This document shows positions 24,461 through 36,270 of a stretch of 64,000 bases of DNA, piece after piece. The DNA comes from Lineus longissimus (lineage: Eukaryota; Nemertea; Pilidiophora; Heteronemertea; Lineidae): the NCBI RefSeq assembly GCF_910592395.1, contig NC_088312.1:3968001-4032000 (forward strand), read 5' to 3'. How positions within the stretch are numbered: the stretch's first letter is position 1; each line of letters opens with the position of its first letter. A program made the position numbers and the translations under genes. The notes under the pieces were generated by a model. That model worked only from the letters and a program-made list of their open reading frames with translations, did not search any database and was not told the origin of the DNA.

Positions 24461-27164
24461 ACCACTCCAAGCTTCTCAATCTCAATCAAGTGACAGATTG
24501 TCTTTCTATTGTTTTATCTAAGTGCTCTTTGCTTATGAAACACGGCTCAGGTAACACTGGAGAGGCCAGTTACAATGGGAGTAACACGCCCGGTAACACG
24601 TCAGTTCCACCTGTGAAGGGGATACCTAGTCTCTCAAGTGGCCTGCATCATTCATGAGGCGTCTTGGAGATTTCCTCAAAGTGTGTTTGATAGCAGGCCA
24701 GTGGATGAAGTTGTCACATACTTGCAAAGAGGGTGCGTCCACGTACAAATACAATATTTCACGGTTTGTTAAACAATTCCTTGAAGTGCTATGAGTTGTG
24801 AATATTACAACGTAAGTTACTCTTATTCGCAAGTAACCTCAACACCCATCATGTGTGAAAGAAATATTAGTCCAGGGAGAAAAACTCCGGCAATACAATT
24901 TCTCCAATCTGTATAGATATTTATTGTTATTGTCAGCTATTTGTTTCTTTTCCCTTGCACCTTTTTCATCCGCCATCGAATAATAGGGAAAGACTTTTTT
25001 CCAGCTGACTGTCAGCTTGGATACTGAGAGGCCAAACGAATACTAATGGAAATGAGAAATATAAGGCACGTTAGGATATTGACAATAAAGAACATCATAG
25101 CAAACATACTATATTTAACGCTTTTAAAATATTCGTCTTCCATTATCATTGACCTTTATTGTCATATTCATTAAAAGAATGGATTCGTCCCTTTCTTTAT
25201 TACTAATGAGAAATCTGTTGTTAAGGCACCGCTTTTAGCAGAGGATTGAATATTGAGATTGATTTTGAACAATAGCATGGGCGGCTATCAATATTGCGTG
25301 CAACGCATCTCATTTAATCCCATCTAATCAAGAAACCTGTGATCAGTACGATCCTAAAACTTGAAGGAAATGATCAGATTAGTGACGAATTGGTGATTGA
25401 ATTTCAGCCGATTGCAAGAAAGTTTATAAGTTACATAATTATATAATGATGCTTTTCTGTAACATTGTCGAGTTTTTACCGATTCTTGCTGCGAGTATGT
25501 CTTTCCATTATTGAGTGGCTGTCTAAAGCCTAAATCATTAAAGTAGTAGAAATAAGATAAGAAAGAGCAACGTCGCAGACCGTGGGACTGGTAAAACCGG
25601 CAGCAGCGATTGAAGGGATTGTGATGCACTTTGTGTCGAAACCAAGATTGCTTTGCCGGTCATTAGCCGACGCGAAGCCAAAATGGTATGCCTCTTCACC
25701 CAATATCGACACACATTCGGGTGATATTACCATTTGATTGTCGGCGAGTTGATCAAGGATATTTGCGTATTTGTTCTCAACATCGCCAATTGACATTCAT
25801 GAACCATCCCGGAGTGCCGATCTTTGTTTCATGTCGCTTCACTGATCCGGTGTTTTTATTATCTTTCTAATGAAAGCAACCCAGCAGCTCACTCACCGAA
25901 AACCGACATTGTTTCAGTATCTAATTTTTCAGTGCTGTCAAAATGGAATGTGACGGGAACAGCGAAGAGATGGTCTTGGTGTTCAGGACAACGGAAGAGA
26001 TCGCCGGACCAGGCGTTAGCGCTACTTGTATTTTCTAATTGGTCAAATCAAGAGGTACAGTAAATCTTGACTGCCTCCGACAAGAAAAAAACACTTTACG
26101 ATTAAGATCTTCTCATTATGAGTCAAAGCTTCGCGATGCCTGCATGCTAAAGATATTACAAGGATGTCCCAACCATTTGACTTACAGACCTTCCATGAAT
26201 TTTCCCCTGTAAAGCCACGTGTTTGACGAAATAGAACGCATGATAAGTAACGTTACTATACTATGATCCAACTTCCATGTAGCATTTTTAACAATTGTAG
26301 CAAATTCTAAAGGTTAGAATCTGAAACGAGCCAGGTTACGATTTATGCAAAACGGTGATGGTATCAGTATCGAAAGGATTTGCCGTTTAGAATTTCGGCG
26401 GTGTTAGATCCAGTACGTGAATGAAACGAACTAAACTATGAAACATACCCTTCCTGCAATCTTTGTTGGCTTTCTAATAATGCTAAGAAATTCCGCGTGA
26501 GAAGAACCTGTACAGAAGGACGTATGAACCAAAAATGAATGGACGCCAGTATAGATGAAAAAACGATAAGCACAGCTGAAGAAAAGAATCGACTACCAAT
26601 ACACTCGATGAGAAACAGTAAACAACACACCTTTATTCACAATATCATTATTTGATAATGATAAAGTTTTATTACAACTGACGGACGTTCATTTTTATTT
26701 AGCTATTAGTACAGGTGCAATGAAATTCAATATCAATTTAATAGATTAGCAGTTTAGCTGATAATGAGAAACAAAGAACAATTTGTAGAAGCCTGTGTAT
26801 AATTAATGATGTTGATTGGTCCGTTGACACGCACATCTGCCATCAACTTTGTGCCTAACATTAACTTTCCATCTTTTATATCACCCACTATAAAAGATAT
26901 CATCATTGAAGAAATGGATTCCACTGACTGTATCAGGATAACTGAACCGTCACAATCAAAGCTGATGACGAGACAGGCACCATAAGTTAAGCTATCAGTT
27001 ATCTACTTAACGCCAAGATGATTTCCTGAGTTCGAATGAAACCTGTGAATTTCATAGACACGTTGGAGATATTCTAACCACCTTCATGTTACACCTTGAT
27101 GTGACATACCTCCGTCGTAAAGGGAACAACAGCTCGACTCTTTAATTTGCTTATGTCTACTCTT
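24461..27164. other. intergenic DNA; weak exon-like frames only
   Basis: Minus-strand frames near 26.44-26.60, 25.91-26.04 and 25.53-25.80 kb look mildly protein-like, and two end at GTATGT or GTGAGT donors. Acceptors are poor and the last junction does not agree in phase, so no gene is called. Confidence 0.35.
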
Positions 27165-27926
27165 CATTACCAGCTATTGCGGGCCTAGCCAATCAAGCCA
27201 ATTAGTGCACCTGCTTAATTGGTCCTGGCAAGCCTAATGGAAAATGCATAGGAAATATCAATAAAGTTGGCTTTTTGGGCGGGGTGTAAAAATAATCCCA
27301 ACTCCCGACTTCTGACATAATTCTATATATGTCTAGGTATTTACTGGCAAAATTTGGAGTGATTTGGATGGAAATTCGATGTGTCCATCTATAGGTTGAA
27401 AATTTTGGTAAATCTGTAATGCTTCACTCGTAGCGCGTAGTGTAAATTCCTGAGAAAGTGGGTTTTGGGGGCTTTTCTAGCTGCGCTAGCTCCGAAACTA
27501 TACATTTGATACAAACTCCCGACTTCAGACGTGGTTGATATAACTCTTAGGATTATATTCCCAAGATTTCAGCTTTATTGGAGAAAAATTCATAGTGTCC
27601 ATAGGGGGGTTGAAAATTGGAGGATTTTCAATTTTTTTCCCAACAAATATGCAAAAAATATTACTTTCCACCTAGAATTAATCAAAATTTCGCAAACTAT
27701 CATAAAGTACTTCCTTGCAACAATCATTTGTGAAGCTTTCAAAACTTTTGGCTGATTTATTTGACCCTAAATCAGCAAAAACCAAACATTTTAGTGTTTG
27801 TATGCACCAATGCACAGGAGGCTAATTGCCAGATTAATTCACACCTTTCCAATCTCAAACAATAGGAATGATGGAGTCTCCCTCTATTCAAAACAGAGTG
27901 TGCTAGGCCCGCAATAGCTGGTAATG
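27165..27926. mobile_element. non-autonomous TIR element of 762 bp
   Basis: Perfect 25-bp terminal inverted repeats, beginning CATTACCAGCTATTGCGGG, lie at 27165-27189 and 27902-27926. The interior carries no transposase. It holds a diverged direct repeat of roughly 210 bp, marked by AACTCCCGACTTC at 27300 and 27514, each followed by a TTGAAAATT word. No clear target-site duplication could be read; if the TIR begins at TACC, a dinucleotide AT flanks both ends. Confidence 0.75.
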
Positions 27927-28439
27927 TTGATTTGCCCAAATCTACTCTTTGATTTGCCTCAAACTATTGCTTCCGTCGAACAACACGGATTGGTGATTTG
28001 ATAATTTGAGGTCAATTATTTACAGATGAAGGAAAGAAAAGATATGCTTACCTTAAATTACTGATACTGGCTACCGTACTTCAACAAAACTGAGATCAAC
28101 GTGTTACGCTATACCCCTGTTGCGTTGCGTCTAAAGGTTTTAGTCTCAATATATTGAAAACACAATCAAAGTTTGACAGAACCTAAAAGAGTGTACGGCA
28201 AAATCAATGTACTCGATGTCAGAAAACTTCCAGGATAATGCCTCCGATTTGTCTACTTATCAGTCAAAGTTACGTTGAAATTCCGCTTCCGAGCGTTTTT
28301 CCGTCCGTGCGTTTCTACTGCCGTTCATAGAGACATTGAGAGATCCGACTCCAAGTTACATGAAGTCATAGCCAGAGCCGATCAGTGACGTCACGACTGT
28401 CTTCCACCTGTTCTGCGGAGGGGGCTGCAACTCCCACGC

Positions 28440-28499
28440 ATTTGACTTTCTGCATATCTTACTGGCATCCTATATATACTTACAGTAAGATGCGTCAAA
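28440..28499. repeat. imperfect palindrome
   Basis: ATCTTACTG (28456-28464) and CAGTAAGAT (28483-28491) are perfect complements around an 18-bp AT-rich loop. The symmetry extends imperfectly outward to TTTGAC and GTCAAA. Confidence 0.6.
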
Positions 28500-28799
28500 T
28501 TACTGCCCGACTTAATTTACTATACATTTACATTGTTTAATCATCATCAGGGTATAGCGTTCAAAACGAATCTACGTCGATGTTGTAAATTTCTAATTCA
28601 GATATGCCAACACCAGCACATCACCTTTATCGGTGGTTAATAGACTAATGACTGCAAAGAAAGTCACTGATTTGTTGCTCGCGATAGATCTATTTGCACT
28701 TTAAGGAGGTCGCTCAGTGCGCCAAATCAGAGCGAACACTGAGGAAACCAGAAGAAATCCCCAAAGTCAAACAAGGCCCATTATGTATTTCCTAATCTG

Positions 28800-29190
28800 C
28801 ATTCTCTTCGAAACTTACCAAAAACGTGATTGATTGTTGGTCAAATAAACAAGACACAGCTAGTTCCCGTAGGCCTTGCTGTTCACCTGGATATCATTGT
28901 TCACAAGTACATAAAGTTGATAGGCGATCTCCCAAACTGCCCAACTAACAACACTCATCAAAAAGGTCCGATATTTGATGAGTGTTGTCATTTGTCGTTT
29001 GGAATCACCAGCATACAGAAAACACGTCTGAGCGCTGTGGTTCCGTATACCAGTCTGTGTATTAAGTCAGCGACACAGCTTGATTGAGCACACGTAACAA
29101 CAGCCGTGTAGTTACAATACACGTAATAGCATACAGGCCAAGACTAACAAAAGAACATTGTTTGCGTTAGTTTTTATGTTAATCCGTTAC
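28800..29190. repeat. duplication copy A, first copy
   Basis: About 390 bp, almost identical to 29881-30271 at an offset of 1081 bp. An 85-codon open frame is present in both copies. Its conservation is explained by recent duplication and does not itself indicate coding. Confidence 0.95.
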
Positions 29191-29723
29191 CACGTAACTC
29201 CGATTACGAGTGAACAGGCGTAGTCATTTAGCGAAATCATTGAAATGTAGATTCTCGTCTTTTGTTTAGATTATTTAGCAAAGATCCAAAAATCACAGGA
29301 AATCTCAATACATTAGCATTCTGACCACAGACCCAAAATCCCCGCAAGGGATGGATAGATCTACGAGAGAATTAATTTTAGCTAATGCTGATATCGTTCA
29401 TGTCTACATCATTGAATTTGCTCGACCCCAGCAGAATAATGTTCGACCTTTCGGGTTGTTGTCATCTCCAGGTAACTCAAGACAACATGCCTATCTGTAC
29501 TTATAAGCCCAGGCTTACAAGTCTCTAATGACAATATAAGATGTATGTAAATACTCGAACATCATAATATTGATTTAGACGTGACACAGCCTCACTCATG
29601 TTCCACAATCAAGGCATTTCCGCGGAAACCAACAACAGTGTCGATCAAGGCACTGGAAGCTCTGACTCGATGGGGCTAGTCATGGTGCGCGATCATTTTA
29701 TCATCGAAGGGGATTGATGTTAC

Positions 29724-29861
29724 CGTATTATTTTCAAAATACATACGAATAAGGCAACGAAAGCGGCAAGCAGTAAATTCTCATGAGAAAAATCAATGTA
29801 TCATTATTCGAATTTTTTTGCTATTTCCTAGAGCTGATGCCAGTACGCGGTATAAAGTTTG
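29724..29861. repeat. duplication copy B, first copy
   Basis: Matches 30272-30419 with substitutions and one insertion of about 10 bp in the second copy. It is separated from copy A by about 530 bp that the second locus lacks. Confidence 0.85.
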
Positions 29862-29880
29862 AAATGTCGTGGGATAGATG

Positions 29881-30419
29881 CATTCTCTTCGTAACTTACC
29901 AAAAACGTGATTGATTGTTGGTCAAATAAACAAGACACAGCTAGTTCCCGTAGGCCTTGCTGGTTACCTGGATATCATTATTCACAAGTACATAAAGTTG
30001 ATAGGCGATCTCCCAAACTGCCCAACTAACAACACTCATCAAAAAGGTCCGATATTTGCTGAGTGTTGTCATTTGTCGTTTGGAATCACCAGCATACAGA
30101 AAACACGTCTGAGCGCTGTGGTTCCGTATACCAGTCTGTGTATTAAGTCAACGACACAGCCCAATTGAGCACACGTAACAACAGCCGTGTAGTTACAATA
30201 CACGTAATAGCATACAGGCCAAGACTAACAAAAGAACATTGTTTGCGTTAGTTTTTATGTTAATCCGTTACGGTATTATTTTCAAAATACATACGAATAA
30301 GACAACGAAAGCGGCAAGCGGTAAATTTTCATGAGAAAAATCAATGTATCATATATGATAATTATTCGAATTGTTTTGCTCTTTTCTAGAGCTGATACCG
30401 GTACGTGGTGTAAAGTTCT
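29881..30419. repeat. duplication copies A and B, second copy (contiguous)
   Basis: Copies A (29881-30271) and B (30272-30419) are adjacent here. The junction falls at GTTAC, which also borders both ends of the extra segment in the first copy. Confidence 0.9.
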
Positions 30420-33137
30420 ATTTGTTTTTTATGGCTATGCTACAGCCATCATTCTGTCATTGATAATCACCCGTTGCCTCAGTGGCATTGAACTGGGTTT
30501 AGAAAACAAATCCCACCGAAGAGTTATTTGAGGTAATAAAGTGCACTAATTGGTCTCGTGATAGTGGAATTAATGAGCTCCAAATTCTTCCCATGTCAAA
30601 TGCAACCAGTTGATGAGTGAATTACGGGTGGATTTAATTGCTTTCAAGTGGCAGTTTCAAATGTCGCACTTATTAAAACTGAATTGACATAACGAGGAAA
30701 TGTTTTTGCAACTATGGTATTATGGTATTTTGTTTGTTAACTATGAAATGATAGGGGGAAATTACTTAGGGTTGGCAAACAATTGTAAAGTTGATACAGT
30801 TGTGCACTTTCAAATTATTTAGTGACGAGTTTTGAATCCTCTACATCAATTCGTCACTGTTTATAATGTTAGAATATCAGAACAGGCTTTAATCACATCT
30901 TTTGTTTTGATTTTGCTAACGACCATTACAAGTACATTATACATACTACTTGAAATTTACTTGATATACACTTATGACGGAGCAACGAACCATTACATTA
31001 TACATTGAACGTACTAATTGAAATTTACTTGAAATGCATTTATGACAGAGCAACGAACCCATCAAGGATGATTGTGAAGTAAGTACATACTTCTGGATTC
31101 TCGATGGGCTAATTTCGAGGTGCTATCTTTGTAGTACTGACGACGAAACAACATTGAAAGGGTAAATTGCGTTTTTCTATATTCATTCGTTCCGAAAAGG
31201 TTCTTCGGACTGAAGGACATGAATAACATCTCAAATAAAACATCTGTGCAAACAGGGGCATCTGAGCAACAGGTTACGAGATGCCGGGGGAGATGCTAGA
31301 ACAAAACTCCTCAGTCCTACAACCAAGTCACTGCACAAAAATGTGATACCCACTTTTATTACCAGATACATGTAGATGTACGTCTCAAGTACATAGAAGT
31401 ACCAAGTATCAATTACCAAGTGGCAAAGGCAGAAGTCTGGGCCACGGCGCCGTATTTGGTGATGATATGTCTCCCTTGGCCATTCTAAGGAAATCTAGTA
31501 AACCAAAAGTTTCAAAGATGTACATTCTGACGGGGGAGATTATCTGGAGAAAATCTAATTTCACCGAAAAAGAACAAACGTTGATGAAAGCCAATGACAT
31601 CCGAGCAGAGATCAAGAATGCTGCTAACCATACAAAAGAAAACCCATGGATCTAATTGTCAGTCAATATCAAGCAAGACTCTAAATCCAAGCTTAATCCT
31701 TTTCAATCCAATCCTAAGGATGGTAACAGATTCGAATGGCATTCCTTCATCCTGAGTTATTGTGATTTCGTTTGTTGTCGTGTAACACAATTTGGGTTGT
31801 TGCTTTCCTTCCAAATTACGTTTGTTGCTTTCTGAAACACAGTTTTTTAGTTGTAATTTTCCTTTTGTCATGGTAATCTAGAAGAAGCTTTGTGTAGATT
31901 TCGTATCATGATGGAATGAGTCACTGGCTTCAAATTTGTCAAAGCACAGAATCACGGATTCGTTTCTACGATGTCGCGTGGTATTATAGGCCTAATCCTG
32001 ACCACCGGTGCACAGGAATCTCGTTTCTACAGTAACGTCCTGGGCAGAAGGGTGTTTTTTCAAAAATATATTAAAAGGGATAGCTTATTTTTTCTCAGTC
32101 ATCCTTTTTGTCTTTGGTGAAAGGTCTCCTACAGGGTTTCCAAGAAGACACGAACCATTCACTGGTAACATACATGAATAGCCAGATCTCCATGGGACAC
32201 CCTGTATTCTTGACTGATTGCGCTGGACCAGGAGACTGATAGTCTTCGAAAGCAGTATATGCCCGGAATATGCCCAAGCAGGAGTCACTAGTTGCACGCG
32301 GGCGTGGTAAGCAGCAAAGCCTGCGATGTTTTGTCTCCTCCAGAAGGCGTAATCGAATCTGGAGGGACTTAGACGCAGCCTCAGCAAGCGCCTAGACTGG
32401 CTGCTACTCAGTAACTCATGCGTCAATAATTCTCGAGGAGTTCTCAATCTTCACCCTCAGCTCATACCAACCTCCTCTGCTCAGGGGGTGCGTTATTGCA
32501 TGATGCACTAAAATGTAAAGGCTAAATGAAAACTGGCCGCAAGAGAAAGACCCCAATACAATATATATATGATAACGTTGACGTTATCTTAACGCTGCCG
32601 TTATCATCTTTTTCCTCGATTAGATAAAAACAACGTTAGGAATCAACGCCTACGGCAGAATAGAACGTACTATGCATCCACCCTCAGTAGATTCTCCAAA
32701 TTTGAGTCTCAAGACTGAGAAATTATATTTTTTCGCAAATATCAGTAAAACATTATAAGTTTTCCGGCGACCGTCATCAAATCTAGGTAACTCTTCTTGT
32801 ATAGAGAGAGATGATGTGACCCATCAGAAAATTGTTTGAGATAACTGTTTTAGGTGGGTACCACTAAATCTCCTCTATACAGGAAGTCCATACACTTGCG
32901 TGGACTTTCAGGGAAGTCGGGAGCTTTAGAGAAATTCCAGCTATAGGAAAGCTTGAGCCTTTATCGCTTCTATGATAGTCGCAGTGCAACCATGCAAAGG
33001 CAAGGCAGGACAAAGGTGATAGTGACCTCACCAAATGACACCAACAACTTCCTGCCTCTGTGTCAGAAAAAGGAAGGAAAGTCCTTCGAAACGGCGACGC
33101 ACAGGCAAGACCAAAATCACTTCATGTCACTCACTAT
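30420..33137. other. intergenic DNA downstream of the GPCR gene
   Basis: Contains a diverged tandem duplication of about 60 bp near 30.93-31.06 kb (TGAAATTTACTTGA, then TTATGACRGAGCAACGAAC, twice) and a small inverted repeat GATAACGT-TG-ACGTTATC at 32571-32588. A 120-codon minus-strand frame at 32085-32447 shows no family signature or splice context. Confidence 0.4.
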
Positions 33138-34211
33138 CTATATCGTTTTACTTCTTCTCTTCAAGCCAAGAAAGTACACTTTCACCTCTCGACGAAATTT
33201 GGATGAACTCAAGAGATAGATATAAAAATTTACCGTCGGGTTGAGAAAGCGTATAAGGTAAGCGACATTCCATGTCATAACGCGGTAATGGCGAGTGAAG
33301 AAGGTGCGCTCCCGATTGATGTATTTCCAAAAGATGAAATCAGCTTGGTATGGCAGGCAAAATAAGAGAAAAGCGAAGGTGTTGGCTAATAACATGACGG
33401 TGACAGAAGCTTCTTGTCCGCGTAATTTTTCGGCACCGCCCGTATCACCGATTAGTGATTTTCGTTGCGCACTGCTTTGGGAAAGAGTCAGGAGAATTCG
33501 AACATTTGCCAATAGAAGTAATGAAAATGGCAACCACTGATTCACAACTGTGCCTTCGTTGTAGTAAATAAGATAGTAAGTTTCGTCTAGGTGCAAGTCA
33601 CATGACCAGTAGTCTAGGGTGCGAGAGTATTGCAAGTCACCCCAAAGCAGGCACGGGATAGCTCTGGCCACATTGATAAGTGCGGCGATGGAAAGCGCCA
33701 CTTTTGCTCGGGATTTCGTGCACAGAACTGGCGCTTTCATGGGGAAAACTACTGCTATCATCCGGTCAAACGTCATGAGGACCAATGTCCAGCTAGACAG
33801 CGCACTGCCTGTGAATAAGAAAAACAAGAGAGAGCGACAAAATGGCGTGCTAACAAACACGGAGCCGAAATTCCTGCGCAGATAGTGATGGATCAAACCA
33901 TTCGTAACGTAATGGAAATCAGCCAACGCAAGGGCAGTCATGTAGAAGCCGGTGGATGTCCGACGATAACTTGGCTGATATAAAATTAATAGGGACAAAA
34001 GGTTCCCAACTGCACCCATGACCATCAAGATCGGGGGAATATACATATTATATGCGTTATAGATGCCTTGAAGGTATCTCAGCTGTTCTAATAAGTCCGG
34101 CGAGAGAGCTTCCGCCGCGGTTGAAGTTGTATGACTCCTGTATAATCTCTCGTCGGAGCTACGAGAGATATCGACGGTGCTTGGTCCCAGTAGCGACGTC
34201 ATAGTTACCAT
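33138..34211 (-). CDS. rhodopsin-class (class A) G protein-coupled receptor, peptide-receptor type
   Basis: An intronless frame of 357 residues. Seven hydrophobic segments lie at about 55-80, 88-112, 123-153, 169-191, 222-245, 268-293 and 309-333. Class A landmarks are present: GN70 in TM1, LALAD98 in TM2, Cys125 at the start of TM3, Cys204 in extracellular loop 2, CLPYQ in TM6 and NP324-325 (NPTVNFYIY) in TM7. The DRY motif reads D149-R150-M151. TM4 lacks a clear central Trp, and TM7 has one extra residue before the Tyr (NPxxxxY). The N-terminus has no signal peptide and the tail is short and basic. The overall pattern suits the peptide-receptor branch that is expanded in marine invertebrates, but the ligand cannot be told. 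A second ATG lies three codons in. Confidence 0.92.
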   Translation of the reverse strand: MVTMTSLLGPSTVDISRSSDERLYRSHTTSTAAEALSPDLLEQLRYLQGIYNAYNMYIPPILMVMGAVGNLLSLLILYQPSYRRTSTGFYMTALALADFHYVTNGLIHHYLRRNFGSVFVSTPFCRSLLFFLFTGSALSSWTLVLMTFDRMIAVVFPMKAPVLCTKSRAKVALSIAALINVARAIPCLLWGDLQYSRTLDYWSCDLHLDETYYLIYYNEGTVVNQWLPFSLLLLANVRILLTLSQSSAQRKSLIGDTGGAEKLRGQEASVTVMLLANTFAFLLFCLPYQADFIFWKYINRERTFFTRHYRVMTWNVAYLIRFLNPTVNFYIYLLSSSKFRREVKVYFLGLKRRSKTI

Positions 34212-35060
34212 TTCAAGTAATATTTTGCTGCTTACAATCTATTCGAACTTTGGTGAAAACGGAATTTCATTAACAACACAATTCAAATGACAACGCTGGT
34301 TACAAATTAAGATCCAGTACATACCGAAATGATGATAGGGAATCGCGTCCTTGAAGGTTAACATTCTCACGCCGACAGACCCGGCACCCCATACTTCTGC
34401 CGAAAATGTACTACAAATTAGAGAGAGATCATAAATCGTCCATGTATTGGTTATCGCATCGCATAGATGTCAACATGGAAATGGGGAGTAGTCTGAATGA
34501 TGTAATGTACTCCAGCCGAAACACACACAAAGAGTCTCATTTTTCCGATTACTCGACGCACCTCCATTTACTATTATCAAAAAGTTTTTACTATACCGGT
34601 AATTGGAGTGGTAAGTAGCTGATGAGCGTGAAAAACGTGTCTCGGTTGCTATTGTAATCGATATCATAAAAGAATGAGGGTTTCACACCTTATTACATTT
34701 CATTAAGCCTGTTCGGTTATATTTGAGAGCTACTCCTCCCGAATTACCTCCACCCGCACTCGCGGAGACTTTACACAATTCAGGAAAAAGGTAGCCATGT
34801 CACAAGATACCTCTCATCAGGTGTCATGAGTTTTATTTCATAATGAATTTTTTCTCTCGCTCGAATTGACTCGATTTCAATCCAGTTTCATACACTCAGT
34901 AGTGCTCTTTTATTTAACACTGGACTGATATTACATAGGTTGATCCATATACACCATGTTAAAACCTCCACGGAATACTCTAGTAAGCTGATACTAACTG
35001 ACCTTAAAACGGCGGCTGCAGCCTGGCAAAAGAATCTGACGGCGTCATCTCACTATACGT
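34212..35060. other. intergenic region between divergent genes (GPCR and 35.2-kb gene)
   Basis: The two genes are transcribed away from each other. No further gene is seen. Confidence 0.4.
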
Positions 35061-35121
35061 TCATGACGTCATTATTTGTCGTCAGGTACAATACCGTCAT
35101 TTACCCTAGCAACGTTTCCAC
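35061..35121 (+). promoter_or_regulatory. candidate promoter sites: CRE palindrome and X-box-like motif
   Basis: A full CRE (ATGACGTCAT, near 35063) and, about 40 bases on, TTTACCCTAGCAAC lie 60-120 bp upstream of the coding start. The latter resembles the RFX X-box (two half sites RYYNYY and RRNRAC around a short spacer), with a mismatch in its first half. X-boxes typically mark cilium genes, but this match is imperfect. Confidence 0.35.
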
Positions 35122-35180
35122 CCGTACCAGCCACGCAATTTTTTATTTTAAGCAAGTTTTCGGTTTCAAAAACTAAATCG

Positions 35181-36270
35181 ATGCGTCTTCGGTTTGTGCC
35201 ACTGCCATGCACCACCATGGCAGGATTGGTGACACTGTCGAAAGCATGTAATCCGGACGGAAAAATCAAAGACATTCAACACTGGCAGAATTTCTATGAA
35301 AAAAGCTTGTTTAATCCAGATATTCATTGCATTGGTGGGTATATCAACTCGCCATACTGTTTGTATTTTGATATTGAAGATGGGTTTTTGAGTGGAATTC
35401 ACATTCAGCTAGCGGGAGAAGACCACGTTAAGTAAACTAATTCATCCATTCGGGATATGTCTTTGGCCCCAAAAGATATCTTGTTTTGATTCCACCACTT
35501 CTGAATAAAGATGGACAGTAACTTTCCTCGACAAAATGCGTATTTACCTAGACGTTTCCTTTGCAGGCTCGACGGTCGGCAATGCCCTCCACAACTATGA
35601 ACTTAATACTTGGCTGAAGGATGTACATCAACGTAGACGCAGACATCCTGCCTCAGTTCGGTCAGCCTTTCTTTCAAAGAGAGAAGAGGGTTTGCAAGAA
35701 CAAAACACCTCGACACGAGATGAGAATGAAGACGAGAAAGAAATGAAGTCAGTTCTGCCGAACATTCACCAAACAAAAGCAGATACTGGTGACAAGACCG
35801 CCGAACATCTACCAACTCCTCGCTACAGGATCCCAAGCCTTAGCATGCTCCATTGCAAAGTAAAACTTCAGCGCCGACCAGTGCTCCCAGGGCCAGGAAC
35901 CAACCCACCAGGCTTGTCTGTCCAAGATGGCCACGATGTCTTCTGCCCAAACAATATTCACCTAACAAAAGAAGATACTGGTAACAAGACCGCCGACCCT
36001 CTGCCGACTCCTCGCTACAGGACCCCAAGCCTGAGCATGCTTAACTGCGAAGTGAAACTTCACCGCCAGCAAATTCTCCAAGGAACCAAACCACAAGCCG
36101 TGTCTGCCCACGATGACCACGATGTCTTTTGCCCCAACATATTCAAGACTTACGACAACGCTGATCCATTCAATGAAACATCTTTTTATCGCAGTAACTA
36201 TCCACTGGCGATGAAGATGATTGAGAAGAGGTTGTGGTGTGATTATTGGTGGAATCCTTCATCATCATAA
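35181..36270 (+). CDS. unrecognised protein with a tandem repeat of about 63 residues
   Basis: Exon 1 (35181-35334) ends in phase 1 at G|GTGGGT and exon 2 (35567-36270) starts in phase 1 after TTTCCTTTGCAG. Joined, they give 285 residues. An internal ATG at 35217 has the better Kozak context (CACCACCATGG) and would give 273. Without splicing the first frame stops at 35435. After a basic segment (QRRRRHP) and a Glu/Asp/Lys-rich stretch come two tandem modules, at 35761-35952 and 35953-36138. Each runs NIHxTKxDTGxKTA, LPTPRYRxPSLSML, CxVKL and HDVFCPN. The C-terminus is rich in aromatic residues (CDYWWNPSSS). There is no signal peptide or membrane segment. I do not recognise the family. Short Pro/Tyr/Arg-rich repeats and a possible X-box would suit an axonemal protein, but that is speculation. 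Confidence 0.7.

Noticed and set aside
25530-26605. Three minus-strand exon-like frames (membrane-anchor-like, then a WSGDLFRCPEHQD segment, then NKYANILDQLADNQM)
   Set aside because: The second acceptor has no pyrimidine tract and the third junction disagrees in phase. No domain is recognisable.
28830-30168. Two near-identical 85-codon plus-strand frames (MIVGQINKTQLVPVGLA...)
   Set aside because: Their similarity comes from the recent DNA duplication; differences are not concentrated at third codon positions and there is no gene context.
32085-32447. 120-codon minus-strand frame
   Set aside because: No splice context, a competing protein-like frame over the same bases, and no family signature.
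33295-33885. Plus-strand frames at 33.0-33.9 kb
   Set aside because: Antisense shadows of the GPCR gene.
35335-35435. Reading straight through exon 1 of the 35.2-kb gene (GGYINSPYCLYF... to a stop at 35435)
   Set aside because: The G|GTGGGT donor and the TTTCCTTTGCAG acceptor agree in phase and join two open frames; read-through ends quickly. It remains possible as an unspliced form.
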